A stretch of DNA of 64,000 nucleotides, from positions 14,461,280-14,525,279 of the forward strand of contig OW203998.1 of NCBI GenBank assembly GCA_934047225.1, in the 5' to 3' direction. Source of the stretch: Ypsolopha sequella (taxonomy: Eukaryota > Arthropoda > Insecta > Lepidoptera > Ypsolophidae). The notes below the pieces were generated by a model that was not told the DNA's origin, did no database searches, and saw nothing but the letters and a program-made list of their open reading frames with translations. Position 1 is the stretch's first letter; each line of letters begins with the position of its first letter. This document shows positions 11,117-22,292 of this stretch, piece by piece. Made by a program: the position numbers and the translations under genes.

Positions 11117-11540
11117 TAGGTCTTTACATATGAAATTGCCGAAATTTTCTTACAGATTCATCAGTTCATAATTCCTGTAATTCAATAGCTATTTCGATTA
11201 TTTGCTTTTTGTTTGAAAGTTGATTTCAAGGTTTTACATATAAGTATTAAATTTTGTTTTTATTTTTAGTTTGATTAAATAAATTAAATCTTCGAAGACA
11301 GTTCGTCCTAAATGTCATCCATTTCCATGATTAAATTAGTAATAACTTTTTACAGCTGACACTTTAAAAAAATTAAATTAATGTTGCTGTTAGCTTAATG
11401 TTGTCTCATTCATAACATAAGAAGTTACATAATTCGGATTTGTCATATCTAATAAAAAAGCAAAAATGTTAGTACTGAAAATTGAGTTTCCTTCAAATTC
11501 TCTACAGAAAACCGCAATTTCATATGTAAATAGGTACCTA
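11117..11540. mobile_element. MITE with TAGGTCTTTACATATGAA termini
   Basis: The left end TAGGTCTTTACATATGAAATT matches the complement of the right end (GCAATTTCATATGTAAA) over ~23 bp. The interior (CAGTTCGTCCTAAATG; TGTTGCTGTTAGCTTAATGT) recurs at 53,685-53,924, whose 3' end has the same terminus. Non-coding. Confidence 0.75.
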
Positions 11541-12664
11541 ATATTTCTATGACAATTACTTCAAGTCTTCGCCATGTTTCAGTCCCAATAGCGTCAAGTT
11601 GGGATAAATGGCAAGGATCCCTCTCAATGTTACATTTTGTACCTACCTATCACACGATTCACGATCATCGCACTCTATTTAAATGCTAAATGTCTTCGAG
11701 TCGTAAAACACAATGGATTGAGGCGGATACGAGAAACTCGCAGTACGATGTTAGTCTGATGGCTGGCGCATATCCATGTATGTTTCTTTGGGGAAATTTT
11801 CCAGTACGATCAGTACAAATGAAATTTCATTAAAATATAGGTACATGTACTTACATATGGCTATACTTTACGTCTGCAATACATAATACACTTAAATAAT
11901 TAGCATTCTTTTTTTCTGCTGTTTTATGTAACAAGAAATATTTAAAAAATTTGATTGAACCCGCAAGAGATAACTAGTTTTTCTCTGATTAGCTACGTGA
12001 AACCTAAAAAGCAATAATACTTGAAGCAACAGGTAAAGAAGGAATGGAAGGTGGAGATGAGGTTGCTGATAAATCCTATAACGTAATCTTTAAGCGCGTT
12101 TACGCAATCTTACTACCATGTTAAAACCGCAAAGGGATAGTCGCCATTGTAAATGTATAATTTGTATTTACATCACTTCCTTTGTCTTTTTCCTGCCTAC
12201 AATGTTATCTGAGCAGTATTTAGAAATCATTGTCTCCGAAATTGTAGGGATCGGTGTACGAAAGAATTTCCTGGTCAAAGTAATTTTGGTGAAGGAATAA
12301 TGACGTACCTATAAACGTTCTTTCGTATGGCGCACTTATTATAGTAACACTCAGTGCTTTATGATCGATAGGTGATATCGAAAAAAATTGCACAGACCCA
12401 CTTGTCGCCTTTAATACGATGGTAATAAGAGTTAAAAGTGGGCCTGTAGGTAGATCTTTCCTCGATGGTACTGTGATACGCACACCGTGTACTCGGGATC
12501 TCGTAGGGATTTCGTTGAATTATACCACTTTTACTCTGGCTTTCTTGTATATTTTCTTTTCATTTGATGCACCCTAATTATCATGTATACATTAAGGGAG
12601 GGAAGCTCTAAATCTCGTAGAGCACTCGCTTGTTGTATTTCTTCAAAAACTCTAGAAGGAATAT
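11541..12664. other. No recognised feature
   Basis: AT-rich. Short frames at 12,118-12,300 (+) and 12,220-12,483 (-) overlap one another and have no domain. Confidence 0.45.
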
Positions 12665-12815
12665 TTATAGATGGAGAACCACGTTCGCACCGATAGGACT
12701 CTCTAAGGAATCTTTATGGAGAGCCACCTTCACATCGCATCGATGGGACTCTCTAAGGAATCTTTATGTCTGGAGAGCCACCTTCACATCGATGGGACTC
12801 TCTAAGGAATCTTGC
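12665..12815 (+). repeat. Three-unit minisatellite
   Basis: A ~50-bp unit containing GACTCTCTAAGGAATCTTTA is repeated three times (GACTCTC at about 12,687, 12,747 and 12,796). Units two and three share GAGCCACCTTCACATCG, with small length differences. A 66-codon frame crosses it without recognisable features. Confidence 0.75.
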
Positions 12816-14311
12816 TCGTGTTTTGTCTGAAAGATCTTTTATACTCGATCTGTATTTATTTTTGGAAAACACAAAATAATTCAGTCAATGCGACGTATAT
12901 CGATCCATAAAGGTTATCGATTGCCAACTAAACACGAACAAATAGTCCTTTAACCTACCTATAAAACCTAGCCTTACCTAAACCTAACATATTGCCTAGC
13001 TATATGTTACATACAGTAGATACGCTTACAGTTTCTTGAAATATGACCCGACCCGGAGCTTTATTGTTTAATTTCAACTATCGTGATTGGCTAGAAAGAT
13101 GTGACACATCATTTCTAGCCAATCACGCGTACCTTTGAAAGCGACAGCGATAGATGTTGAAGTTAGAAAATGAGACCCCTGACCTACCTTCCGTCTCTGA
13201 GACAGAGAACAAGTGATAATGTTGATAATGTTGTAGGCAGGGTTGGATTCAGACCCTCGGAAAATTATTGTCTTGTACTTGGCTAAAATTATACTACGTT
13301 AAAATTTACTAAAAGTATTCATTATTTAATAAAAGAGCCTATTTGTTAGTGAAATTTAAAAAATGAAAATACTAAAAATATTCATAACGCACAGAAATTC
13401 CCTATATTGTAGGGTAAATGTTAAAAAGCAAAACGTCTCAACCAATAAAACAAGTTGGTCGGCCTGAAGATAAAATTATGTTTTTTTTACGTATCATAGT
13501 TCCATTACGATACTAAATACTACATGTCATGAAAATATGGTATAAATAGTACTACGAAATCCAACCATGGTTGTAAAGGTTACAGGTTTGTAAGCGTTAC
13601 AATGTTACAAACTAATCGTCTTATGATTGACCGTCATATTTATATACATAATATGAGCTGCTTAGGTACAATCAACTAAACTGTGCAGTTTAATTTGACA
13701 TAACATTACTAAATAAATACTAGAGGGCTAATGAAGCTCCAAAGGGTACGCTTGGAATGGAAAGAATTACACCGGATTTGCGGGAAAATACGACAATTAT
13801 ACAAAATTATGTGTAGGTAAAGGTAGTACTGCCTACACTTGAAAGAAATAATTAAAGTAATATTCCTTTCCAAAGGTGACCTCGTGAGTTAACCGAAAAA
13901 GGTAAAAAACACAAAAGTAGTATAAAATGTAAAAATCAAACACAAGAACGACGCGGGCGCGGGCGCAGCGCAGCGAAGCGTGGCGCTCGGGATTGGTCGT
14001 TCGCTCTCCGCTGGTGCCTTCGTCATCTGATGACGACACAAATTTTGTGCTCTGCCTTGGTAAAAACAAATTTTAGATCGCATTGTTTTCTACAAAATTA
14101 CTATTTATTAATTTTTCTTTTCCTTAAAAATCTAAGTTACAAATACTTATTATAATAATATTTTAATATTACAATTACTTCCAATAATAAGCCTCGCAAT
14201 ACAGCGAGGCAACGCCGCCAGCCTATTGCACGGAACACTTTACTCTCCCCGATGATGGCGGTGATCTGGCTCACATATTTTATTTGATCATGGCTTGTTG
14301 CTTCATGTATT
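12816..14311. other. Unassigned, with one short hairpin and one GC-rich patch
   Basis: TGATTGGCTAGAAA and its complement at 13,085-13,128 form a hairpin. A GC-rich patch at ~13,952-14,010 (GCGCGGGCGCAGCGCAGCG) resembles a patch at 31,333-31,352. No exon is supported; the frames through the patch show no domain. Confidence 0.4.
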
Positions 14312-14522
14312 TGATCTAGAGCCCGCTATGAGACAGACAGGTTGGTATTTGTTTTTCTTTTTATATTTTATTTAATTTCAAGTTAGTTTTTTTAAAAAAA
14401 TTATCATTATTTATATGTTATTTAAGTTTATCAATCTAGTTATTAATCCTTGTATGTAACTAACACAATGAGTTCTTTTTGTTACTCGAATAAAGAAATA
14501 TTATTATTATTATTATTATTAA
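14312..14522 (+). repeat. LINE 3' tail ending in (ATT)n
   Basis: CTAGAGCCCGCTATGAGACA and the T-rich run match 720-880. The copy continues to AATAAAGAAATATTATT and an ATT microsatellite (14,500-14,520), the usual shape of a LINE 3' end with a short-repeat tail. Confidence 0.6.
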
Positions 14523-15464
14523 AACACAAGAATAAATTATTACTTCCACATATTAATTATAATACACTTCTAAAATAATATCTTAATACTTTTTACTTAT
14601 ATTTGATATAAATGTCTCCTAAAAATCTTTACTTGAAATTGTTATCAGTTAAAAAAAGTATATATAACAACACAGTAAATAAATTAATAAAATATAGTAC
14701 ACCCTGCTCACTCACATAGCTCCGACATATCCGCACGCTATTTTGGATATCTACCATGAGAAAATAAATACCTATCCGGGCAAATAGCTGCGGTACAGCC
14801 AAACGAAATTATGGAATGTAATCTTTAAAATATCTATATCTTTCCACGAACGAAAAAGCATTTTCGATGCACAAAGTATCAAAACAAAATACCTTTCACC
14901 GTAACGCACTGTTGTAGACAGACTTACGTGCGTGTCTACGCCGGTGTCAGCATCCTTTGATCTCTTTTGGCGTCGTCGCGGGAACGATCCGCGGGCGGCA
15001 TTTTTCAAAAGCGGAACTATGTGAGTGAACAGAATTTACGCTAATTCGTCTATGGCTTGACGTAGATTCCAAGAAAAGGGCATATATAAGTGATTTGTGA
15101 TCGAATAGCCCAAAAAACCAGGTCAAACTTAGGTCGTTGGAAATATTTACGAAACTTATTAACAACTCGGCCACATTCAAGAAAATTATTCATTCGTTTG
15201 GAATGATTTGAATAAAATACAATAGAATTACTATTATTTACATGTTATAGGAGATATTTATCTTATGTTGGTAGTATAATTTATTGACGGTAGGTAAACT
15301 GGTCCTCAACAACATATTCTTACCCAATGGCATGATACGAAAACTACCTACAAAACACATTGTGACATTGGTTTACATCATGGTTAGACTCGTAAAAAAT
15401 ACATTGGGTTTATTTCACTTTTAGAACAAAAGACATCAATCTATGATACTAGGTAAACTGGGTA
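14523..15464. other. No recognised feature
   Basis: AT-rich. Minus-strand frames at 14,772-15,180 carry no recognisable domain. Confidence 0.45.
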
Positions 15465-15889
15465 TCAAGGCGCTACGGAAAAAAATCGACACTTTTAGAA
15501 CTTGCATATATACTTCAATAAATAATGTATTATTCTGATAAAATAGTATATTATTTTTGGAACTTTTTTCTCGGGATCTGTTAGAACAGAAACGCGATTG
15601 GAGAAATTCGGCTCGATAAAAATATTTATTGAAATGAGGTCTTTTTCGACACCAATTCTCCTGGTTTGACAATTTGGAATGACATATGGACTGCAATTAT
15701 ATTTTATTAGATGGGTTGTAACAGTATCTAGGACCTGGTTAAACGAAATTTTGATAGCAACTTTAGTATATTTGATATTGATAAAAAATCGACTTTTTGC
15801 AACTTTTCCTCGAATCCGTCCCTCTCGCACTGAGGATTTTTTCGCATATGGGGTAAAAGGGACGCTAAAACTTTTACATATCGCCTTAA
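15465..15889. mobile_element. TTAA-type MITE, group B, copy 1
   Basis: Left border TCAA (15,465-15,468, a decayed TTAA) then GGCGCTACGG; right border CATATCGCC then TTAA (15,886-15,889). It has the group B hallmarks: TTGAAATGAGGTCT (~15,630), GATGGGTTGTAACAGT, and the core CCGTCCCTCTCGCACTG (~15,811-15,832). Non-coding despite 75- to 135-codon frames, which are mutually overlapping. Confidence 0.8.
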
Positions 15890-16607
15890 CAATTAGGTGC
15901 AAATAATATTATCAATACTTACGATTCATAGGTCATATACTTACGATTCATAGGGTATATACTTAATTATACTTTATTGTCTTTCCATTTTTCACAAGAC
16001 GTGATCGCAGTCTACATGTATATTGTTCTTCAATTGTTAACGAAAATCGATAACTGAACAGCTAGGTACTAGCTAACCAAAGGCTATTTTTCACCTGCAA
16101 TGATCAAGGGTATACAGGTAGCGCGTTGAGGTGGGTTAGTATGGGGAAACTGTAAAATATTCGATAAATCGACTCCCATCATCGATTTTGGACAAAATAA
16201 ACACTGCATTCAAAGATTTTTGAAAAATGTCTTGCCCTAGCTGATAATCGAACCTGCTCATTTCGCAAAAAAAATATATATGTTCTTATTATGCCATTAT
16301 TTGGTTAGGCTTGGTTGGTTAACACTGTTGGTAGACTTGCAAGTAAGAACTAAGTATTGCAAGGAAACGTTGTGTGTCAAATCAATGGAAATGCCTGTCG
16401 CATGAAATGCCCATCTAGTATTGTCTCTGTTTTAAAACTCTAGCAGATTGTAATCACAAAATTCTATAGCGATGGAAGCCCAACTCAGTTCATTGCATTC
16501 TATCAAGTGTGCACCTCGATGTATAGAATGTAAGGGTTCTGGGAATGTAGTAAACAAGAATTTTCAAAACATTAAGTCAACAAATATTTTTGAATTTTCT
16601 CAAAGGA
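15890..16607. other. No recognised feature
   Basis: AT-rich, no motif. A short direct repeat TACTTACGATTCATAGG occurs twice at ~15,917-15,955. Confidence 0.4.
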
Positions 16608-16965
16608 TTAATTAAGCTAAGTTGGATGGAAAAGAAGAGCAATCAAGAGGTCCTGCAGATTGTAAACGAAAAGGGGATAGATGATGGGACATCTGAAACG
16701 ACACGGCCATTTTATCAAAAACATTATTAACATTATATCATTGCAGTATAGAAGCGCAAAAAGAAAAGTAAAACTGGATGTGAGCAGCTCTGAACCGGGA
16801 ACCAAACATCATTGAAGGAAAAGTGGAGAGGAAAAGAAAGAGAGGAAGGCCTAGGAGAATATTCATGGATCAGGTGAAAGACAAAGAAGTATCAAGAAGT
16901 TAAAGAAATAGCAACTGCAGAAGTAAATGGAGAGGAATCCACCGAAAAGAGCACATCTCTTAAGT
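16608..16965 (+). pseudogene. RTE-like LINE C-terminus, split by a SINE piece
   Basis: Reads GHLKRHGHFIKN (from ~16,687), then after an ~85-bp interruption IIEGKVERKRKRGRPRR and FMDQVKDK, then a frameshifted QEVKEIA and a WRG-like tail. This order matches the usual C-terminal tail of RTE-type LINE polyproteins (GH-I-R...IEGK-RGRPR...DQ-K). The reverse transcriptase is absent. A related short piece is at 57,590-57,690. The interruption (16,715-16,806) matches part of the SINE at 28,080-28,175. Confidence 0.75.
16715..16806 (-). repeat. SINE fragment inserted in the LINE remnant
   Basis: ATTATATCATTGCAGT...TGAGCAGCTCTGAACCGGGA parallels the minus-strand SINE at 28,080-28,150 (TATGATTGCGG...GAACAGCTCTGAACCCGGAT). 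It interrupts the protein between FIKN and IEGK. Only the part downstream of the B box is kept. Confidence 0.6.
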
Positions 16966-17528
16966 TAAACTTAAAATTTAATTAACTAATTTAGCATATA
17001 CTTCGGCCCAGCTCGTAAAGACCTTTTCGAGTTACCCGGCAGCAAGTTTCGCTAAAAATGGTTCCATTTTTTACAGACACCTAAAAAACATCTGGCTTCA
17101 AGACTGGTTCAGCTGTAGCATAGTTCAGCATTTCAGCTGCTACACGTAAAGTGGTTAAACCGCTAGATCTGCTCTGTTCGCTAACAGCGAGAGTGGCGGT
17201 TCAAGCGGTGAGCGCCCGCGCAGCGCTGCTATTGCGTCACCGCGCAGCGCACACACACTTTCACTATTAGATAATGGCTCTACGTTACTGCCTTACTTAC
17301 ACACTTACAAGTAGGTACAATAGGAAATAGCTAACTTTAACTATGAATTTATTACTGTTAGTTTGTTATCTGCAGCTGCGAATAATAATTTAGTATACGG
17401 GCAGTAAAGTGAAAACTAGGAATTATGTTTGACCTATTTTTCGAGTTTTCTTTACTTTCTTCCTTTTCAGGTTTCAGTCATTGAAATGTGTCGCCAGACA
17501 CAAAAAAGACTATACACGGGTTCTTATC
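16966..17528. other. No gene; GC-rich patch
   Basis: A GC-rich stretch at ~17,188-17,255 (GAGCGCCCGCGCAGCGCTGC) stands out from the AT-rich surroundings. No open frame with a domain crosses it. Promoter-like function cannot be judged. Confidence 0.35.
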
Positions 17529-17791
17529 ATGATATTTGGAAGTTGCGGAAGCCGAAAACTGACGATAGTAGTTGTCCATACGAACAACTTTCCGTGACAA
17601 AAAATTGGAGAAATCGAGAAAAAAATCTGTTGTTGCATAGGTACATTTTGGTAGAGTAGTAATGTAACTTTTCCATGGAACAGCTGATATTTTTTTCGTT
17701 ATTCGAGGGTGGCTCCGTAGTAAAAGTTGTACGTATGGACGAGTAGTGTCGCCAGTTTCCGGCTTCCGCACCTTCATCTTAACACTCTGTA
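17529..17791. mobile_element. MITE, GAAGTTGCGGAAGCCGG family, copy 1
   Basis: Inverted ends: GGAAGTTGCGGAAGCCG at 17,537 and CGGCTTCCGCACCTTCATC at ~17,760. The right terminus CTTAACACTCTG is followed by TA. The interior holds inverted halves with TCCATACGAACAACTTT and AAAAGTTGTACGTATGGA. Other copies are at 22,033, 32,943 and 44,793. TA next to the terminus suggests a Tc1/mariner-type element. Confidence 0.8.
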
Positions 17792-18054
17792 TAAGCTCCT
17801 CATATTATTACGTTGCAGCCTAATTTTTGCGGATATACTAATTAGTATATTAGACAGGGTTTCGTTTTACAGTATTTAGTAAATAGTATGTAAGTTTCTG
17901 TAGTAAGTATGACTACCAAGTGTTGGTCACGAAATATGTATTTGGTTTTAAATTTACCTGATTATTTTATGCTATAATTTATATTATTTCAATGTCTTCA
18001 TTGGTTTGTATTCGGTCTGCGTGCTTTGCGCCCGCATTATGCCGATGGGGCTCA

Positions 18055-18130
18055 TCAACCATCACGTTTGGGACATAATAATCGTTGATGAAAAGCGGGT
18101 GTACCAAATGTGAACTGTGACTTGCATTTC
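18055..18130 (+). repeat. SINE 3' body fragment
   Basis: ACATAATAATCGTTGATGA...GGGTGTACCAAATGTG matches the body end of the SINE at 53,336-53,615 (GACGTAATAATCGCCGGTG...GGGTGTACCGAGTGTG). The tRNA-like head is missing. Confidence 0.65.
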
Positions 18131-18315
18131 GCAGTTCACACCTGGGAACACTTCTGACACCCCCTCGTGTCATGCATGACGATATCACTTTTTTGTTGTC
18201 TTTTAGTATTATGTTTGATAATAACCGCAACAGTTTTAAAATCACCCGTAAGTTCCTTATTACTGTAGATAAAAATATCTAAATTTATATGTATTTGCAA
18301 TGCTCGTAGAGGGGC

Positions 18316-18484
18316 CAGTAAAGCCGATTCTGAAGGCTTTAATTTTAGTTTTAGTGCTGTCAAAACAAAATTTTTTTCGATACAAAATAGTGCATAAGAG
18401 TTAGTATTAGAAGCTAAATTTCTTTGGAAAATTTTAAGCTTTGACAGCACTAAAACTAAAATTAAAGCCTTCAGAATTGGCTTC
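18316..18484. mobile_element. Hairpin MITE, 169 bp
   Basis: The arms AAGCCGATTCTGAAGGCTTT...GTGCTGTCAAA at 18,316-18,362 and their complement at 18,436-18,484 pair over ~45 bp with two or three mismatches. The loop is AT-rich. No other copy in this window. Confidence 0.7.
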
Positions 18485-19774
18485 AATATTACACTAAAAT
18501 CAGCAATACTGGCAATATTTTGTATATTTGTCTTTAATAAAATAACAAAGAGCTTTTTTAACAAGATTGAACAAAGAGGTTACGTTAGGCAACTCCGGCG
18601 TGGGTTGGTTACACACAGTTGGGTTATTAGGTTCTGTTTGCCGCATCCGCGTTGTGCGGCCTTGGTATCGAACCTGCTTGGTTACTTATTCTAGTTTGGT
18701 GTTCCGTATGGCGGTGATCAAAACGCCGCTGGCATTAGAAGTACCCATCTAGCAACCATACCACTTGGATCAGCAACGAAACATGTTACGTATACGGAAC
18801 CCTCTTGAATCATGAGTTTTTGTTTTTGAAGATACTTGTGAAGTCTGAAAGGAATAATGATTGAATCACCAATAGTTAATGCTTCATCAAGCGTGCTTCA
18901 TCTCGAACAGTTCTCGTGCATAAACGTAAAAAACTGCGAGGTTTTTGGTGCTAAGAAACAGGCAATTCGAAGCAATTTATGTATCAAAGTGTTAAAAGTC
19001 AGAGTGGCTAAAATGTTCCATTCCAAATTGTTTGCGCCCAGTTTTTTACGACAAAGCTAAGACTGGTCACGAACGTCAGCAAAAACTTCTCCAACCTCAA
19101 CCAATTTATCTTCTAACTTCGAATTGAATAAGACTTTATGTGATGGTAATAAAGACCAAGAAATCTGATTAAAGGATCAAATATAATTGGTGACTACAGA
19201 GTTGTTCACAAGCCGCAACCTTAAACTTTTGTTACCGAATTAATTACGTTGTCAGATCATTGTTATAATTATAATAAATCTGTATAATGTTATAAAGTTA
19301 TTTGCAATTCAAATACTTAAAGTAGCACATGTAAAATCCAAGTTACTTTTAAACGAAATCGTTGAATTTATAACGATTTTTGATGTGTTTCGAAATATTT
19401 CATCATATTAAAATTGCTCGTGCATGGTTTCTCTTTATGAGGAAAACCCTAAGATTAATTAATTTAATTATTTATTACTTTGTAGAGCATGCTCTGCTAG
19501 TTATAGCTTTATTAAGGAAAACGGAACGTATTTTTCCATTCCTGCGATAAGTAGCCGGATAAAATGGTTTTTTTATAGTTTCTTTGGAAACTTCTTTGTG
19601 TTGTTATTTATTTTTATTATAATTTTGGAATGGTTTTAAAATTGTGCAAAAAGTACACGACCTTTTACGTAACCTTTCTGAAAAGCAAATAACAAATGAA
19701 TAACGAAATTATATATATCATCTAAAACTCATTTTGAAATATATTTAAGTTCTTTACATTCGTCAATCAAGTAG
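18485..19774. other. No recognised feature
   Basis: Frames at 18,567-18,752 and 18,857-19,060 have no domain. GTATACGGAACCCT at ~18,790 may be a remnant of the GGGTTCCGTA repeat. Confidence 0.4.
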
Positions 19775-19960
19775 AAAAAAAATGTGTGTGAAAACTTCAT
19801 TTCAATAACTATGTCTATCGAGCGAAAGCTTTTCAATCGCGTTTCTGTTCTGAAGGAATCTAAACAAAGATTCCAAAAATGTTATACTAATTTATCAAAC
19901 TTCATAAAAGTAGTTACCAGACTTCAATAAGAGCCAATATTTTTACGTTAGCGCCTTATG
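19775..19960. repeat. Group B TTAA-type MITE, partial copy
   Basis: AACTTCATTTCAATAA, CAATCGCGTTTCTGTTCTG and GATTCCAAAAATG follow the order of the complement of 15,500-15,690, ending near AGCGCCTTA. The half with the conserved core is missing. Confidence 0.55.
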
Positions 19961-20421
19961 TTGAATGAAACGTCGAGTTTTTCTCGCATAAATCAAAGTG
20001 GCTTAGCTGTATATTTTTTTCGTTATGATTATTATTTAAAATAGAGTACGTTTACACAATAGGATACAATCTTAAATAAATAACTTAAAATGAAAATAAA
20101 TGAAAACTGTCTAGAAAAATCAGTTAATTTTTAATGCATTAATTCATACCGGATTTAAAACTTTAAAGTAGGTATACTAGGTATATGTTTTGATTTTAGG
20201 CTTAAGTGATCCTTACATTCTCTGAAGAACGTAGACTATGGTTTCGTAAGACTTATGTACACCATAGGCAAGTATAAGACTTTAGTACTAATTGTAAACT
20301 TACATGAGAGCTCTGACACAGTATTAGGTAGAAAGTAAACAGTATTATGTCTTCATATAAAACGGCCGAAACGCGCGTTTCTAAATCTGGGTATACACCT
20401 TATAGTAGGGGTGCGCCGCAG
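19961..20421. other. No recognised feature
   Basis: AT-rich, no inverted ends and no domain. Confidence 0.45.
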
Positions 20422-20425
20422 TTAA

Positions 20426-20871
20426 GAGGAGCTTATCCCAATTTTGTCTCTTTTCTGATTCATTTTAAACCATAAAATTTTGATATATTGTGTCTGAAAA
20501 AAATATATGTCTTAGATATATTCTTCTTGCAGATTTTTTTGCGGTTCAAAACGCGATACGTTATACTTTGCTTGATCGAAAAAAAATCCGAAACATAGTC
20601 GATTTTCATGTTTTTTTTCGTTTTATATTAAATTTACATTACTAAATCGTAGGAAAGTTACAGGAAATTAAGAAAAATATAATTTAGTAAGTACTTCAGC
20701 GGATAATTTTCTGAATATTTTCCTCGTAAAAACGTTTTTTGAGCGAAAAACGTGTTTTTTAAGAGCGCGCGATGTTTAGGTTATCGTAACAGCCACGGCT
20801 TAGAGCGCGCTATTTTAAACTATAATAAAAGATCATAGAGTTCAGAGTTCAATGTCAGGGATAACGGGCTC
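20426..20871. mobile_element. TTAA-flanked MITE, group C
   Basis: TTAA at 20,422-20,425 and 20,872-20,875. The termini GAGGAGCTTATCCC and GGGATAACGGGCTC are inverted with a few mismatches. The right third carries TCGTAACAGCCACGGCTTAG between AGAGCGCGC words, a motif repeated at ~23,543-23,585 and, inverted, at ~63,062-63,100. 446 bp, non-coding. Confidence 0.8.
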
Positions 20872-21315
20872 TTAAGTACGGACGCGGAGAGTGTGAGACG
20901 CCACCTGATTCCCACGCATTTATGTGGGCAGCCCTAATGCGTGCGTCTACCGAGCGTTGTTTCAAGGACACTGCCCCAGACGAAATACTGTTACTTATCT
21001 ATACTGTGGTTCTGATTAAAATCACTTTGTAAGGACATACACGATTCTCATTCATTGCAGAATCCAAGTGAAATATGTAAAGCAGCGTACAGACACGTCG
21101 TACACAGAGAAGGTATAGTTACACACAATATTGGCAGTGAATGTGCATATTACAAATCGGGAGGTGAGAGAAAGCGAACTGATTTATTTAGCACGAGTCC
21201 ATTTTGAATTGAAAATTGTGAAATTCGAATTCTGGATGCGGTTTCACTTAAATATGTTACATACGCGCGATACATAGGATCACTTTAAATTTACTTAGCT
21301 ACGTCAGACATTTAA

Positions 21316-21744
21316 GGGGCCTAGTATCGCCAAAACTTCTTTCTAAAGTCTACTCCTCGTTTATGGCAGAACCAAAAAGACTGAAAATAAAATTATATAA
21401 ATTGTCAACTCTAAGACACTATATGCAGCATTTTTTTTCATACCACCGAAGCTTCCATATGAAAAAAGAAAAATCAACCGAATGGTGTTTTTTTGGCTTG
21501 TATTCCCTTCGGCTTCTAAGTAGTTTGGTCGATTTAATTCACTTATACTTTGAATTGATAATAAACATAACATAGGATTTTTCAATCGAACAATCACGTC
21601 CATGTGAAAAGTATTATTTTCTCCTATTTCGCCCTATCAAGGACGCAGCGAGCGCAGCTACTACGCAATGTGCGCTGTCATGGATGTCATTTCAAGATAT
21701 TCGTACCGACACACATCTAGCTACAATTTAGCGACACTATCGCC
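21316..21744. mobile_element. TTAA-flanked MITE, group A, copy 2
   Basis: TTAA at 21,312-21,315 and 21,745-21,748. The ends GGGGCCTAGTATCGCC and GACACTATCGCC are inverted. The body shares CTTCTAAGTAGTTTGG and TCACGTCCATGTGAAAAG with 37,410-37,875. The overlapping frames on both strands (21,361-21,603) are not genes. Confidence 0.87.
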
Positions 21745-21894
21745 TTAAAGCTTACCTACGCCAACGACCTTGAACTGAGTAACGTAACCAATTTATACTC
21801 TGACTATATAATTTTTAATAGAAGATAAAATTACTTATGGCTTGTAAAATACATTACATTTATCACCACATTAATTTAGTGCTTATAGGCTCAA

Positions 21895-22032
21895 CTAGGA
21901 AGCCGCTAGCTTAGCCCTAGAAGGACATTTTCTATAGCAAAAAGCATTCGGAATAGAAGAGCTTGTATGATATGAATCGCTTGATGAATGTGGAAAAAAT
22001 GGAAGGTGTGTCAGGATCGTAGACGATGGAGA
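21895..22032 (+). pseudogene. RTE-like LINE tail fragment
   Basis: Ends AAGGTGTGTCAGGATCGTAG (reads YQDRR-W), which resembles the last codons of RTE-type LINEs (RDRxxW). A second such tail is at 52,440-52,600. It is cut at ~22,033 by a MITE of the GCGGAAGCCGG family. Very short, so the family call is tentative. Confidence 0.45.
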
Positions 22033-22292
22033 TTCTACAGGCGTGGAAGCCGAAAACTGGCGATAATACTCACTCATCCATACGAACAACTTTTACTATG
22101 GAGCCAAGCCTCGAATCGCGAAAAGAAATCAGCTGTTCCATAGAAAAGTTTCTTACCTACTCGACCAAAATGTATGAAACAACTCATAACAACTGATTCT
22201 TTTTTTCTCGATTTCTCAATTTTTTTTTCTCGAAAAGTTGTCTGTGTGTACTATTTCTATCGCCAGTTTCCGGCTTCCGCAACTACCCATAC
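22033..22292. mobile_element. MITE, GAAGTTGCGGAAGCCGG family, copy 2
   Basis: Inverted ends with GGAAGCCGAAAACTGGCGAT (22,047) and ATCGCCAGTTTCCGGCTTCC (22,259), plus internal ACGAACAACTTTTACTATGG and AGCTGTTCCATAGAAAAG. The copy is inserted in the LINE tail just upstream. Confidence 0.78.

Noticed and set aside
13952..14010. CpG-rich promoter or first exon
   Set aside because: The GC-rich word also occurs at 31,333, so a repeat is likelier; no exon follows.
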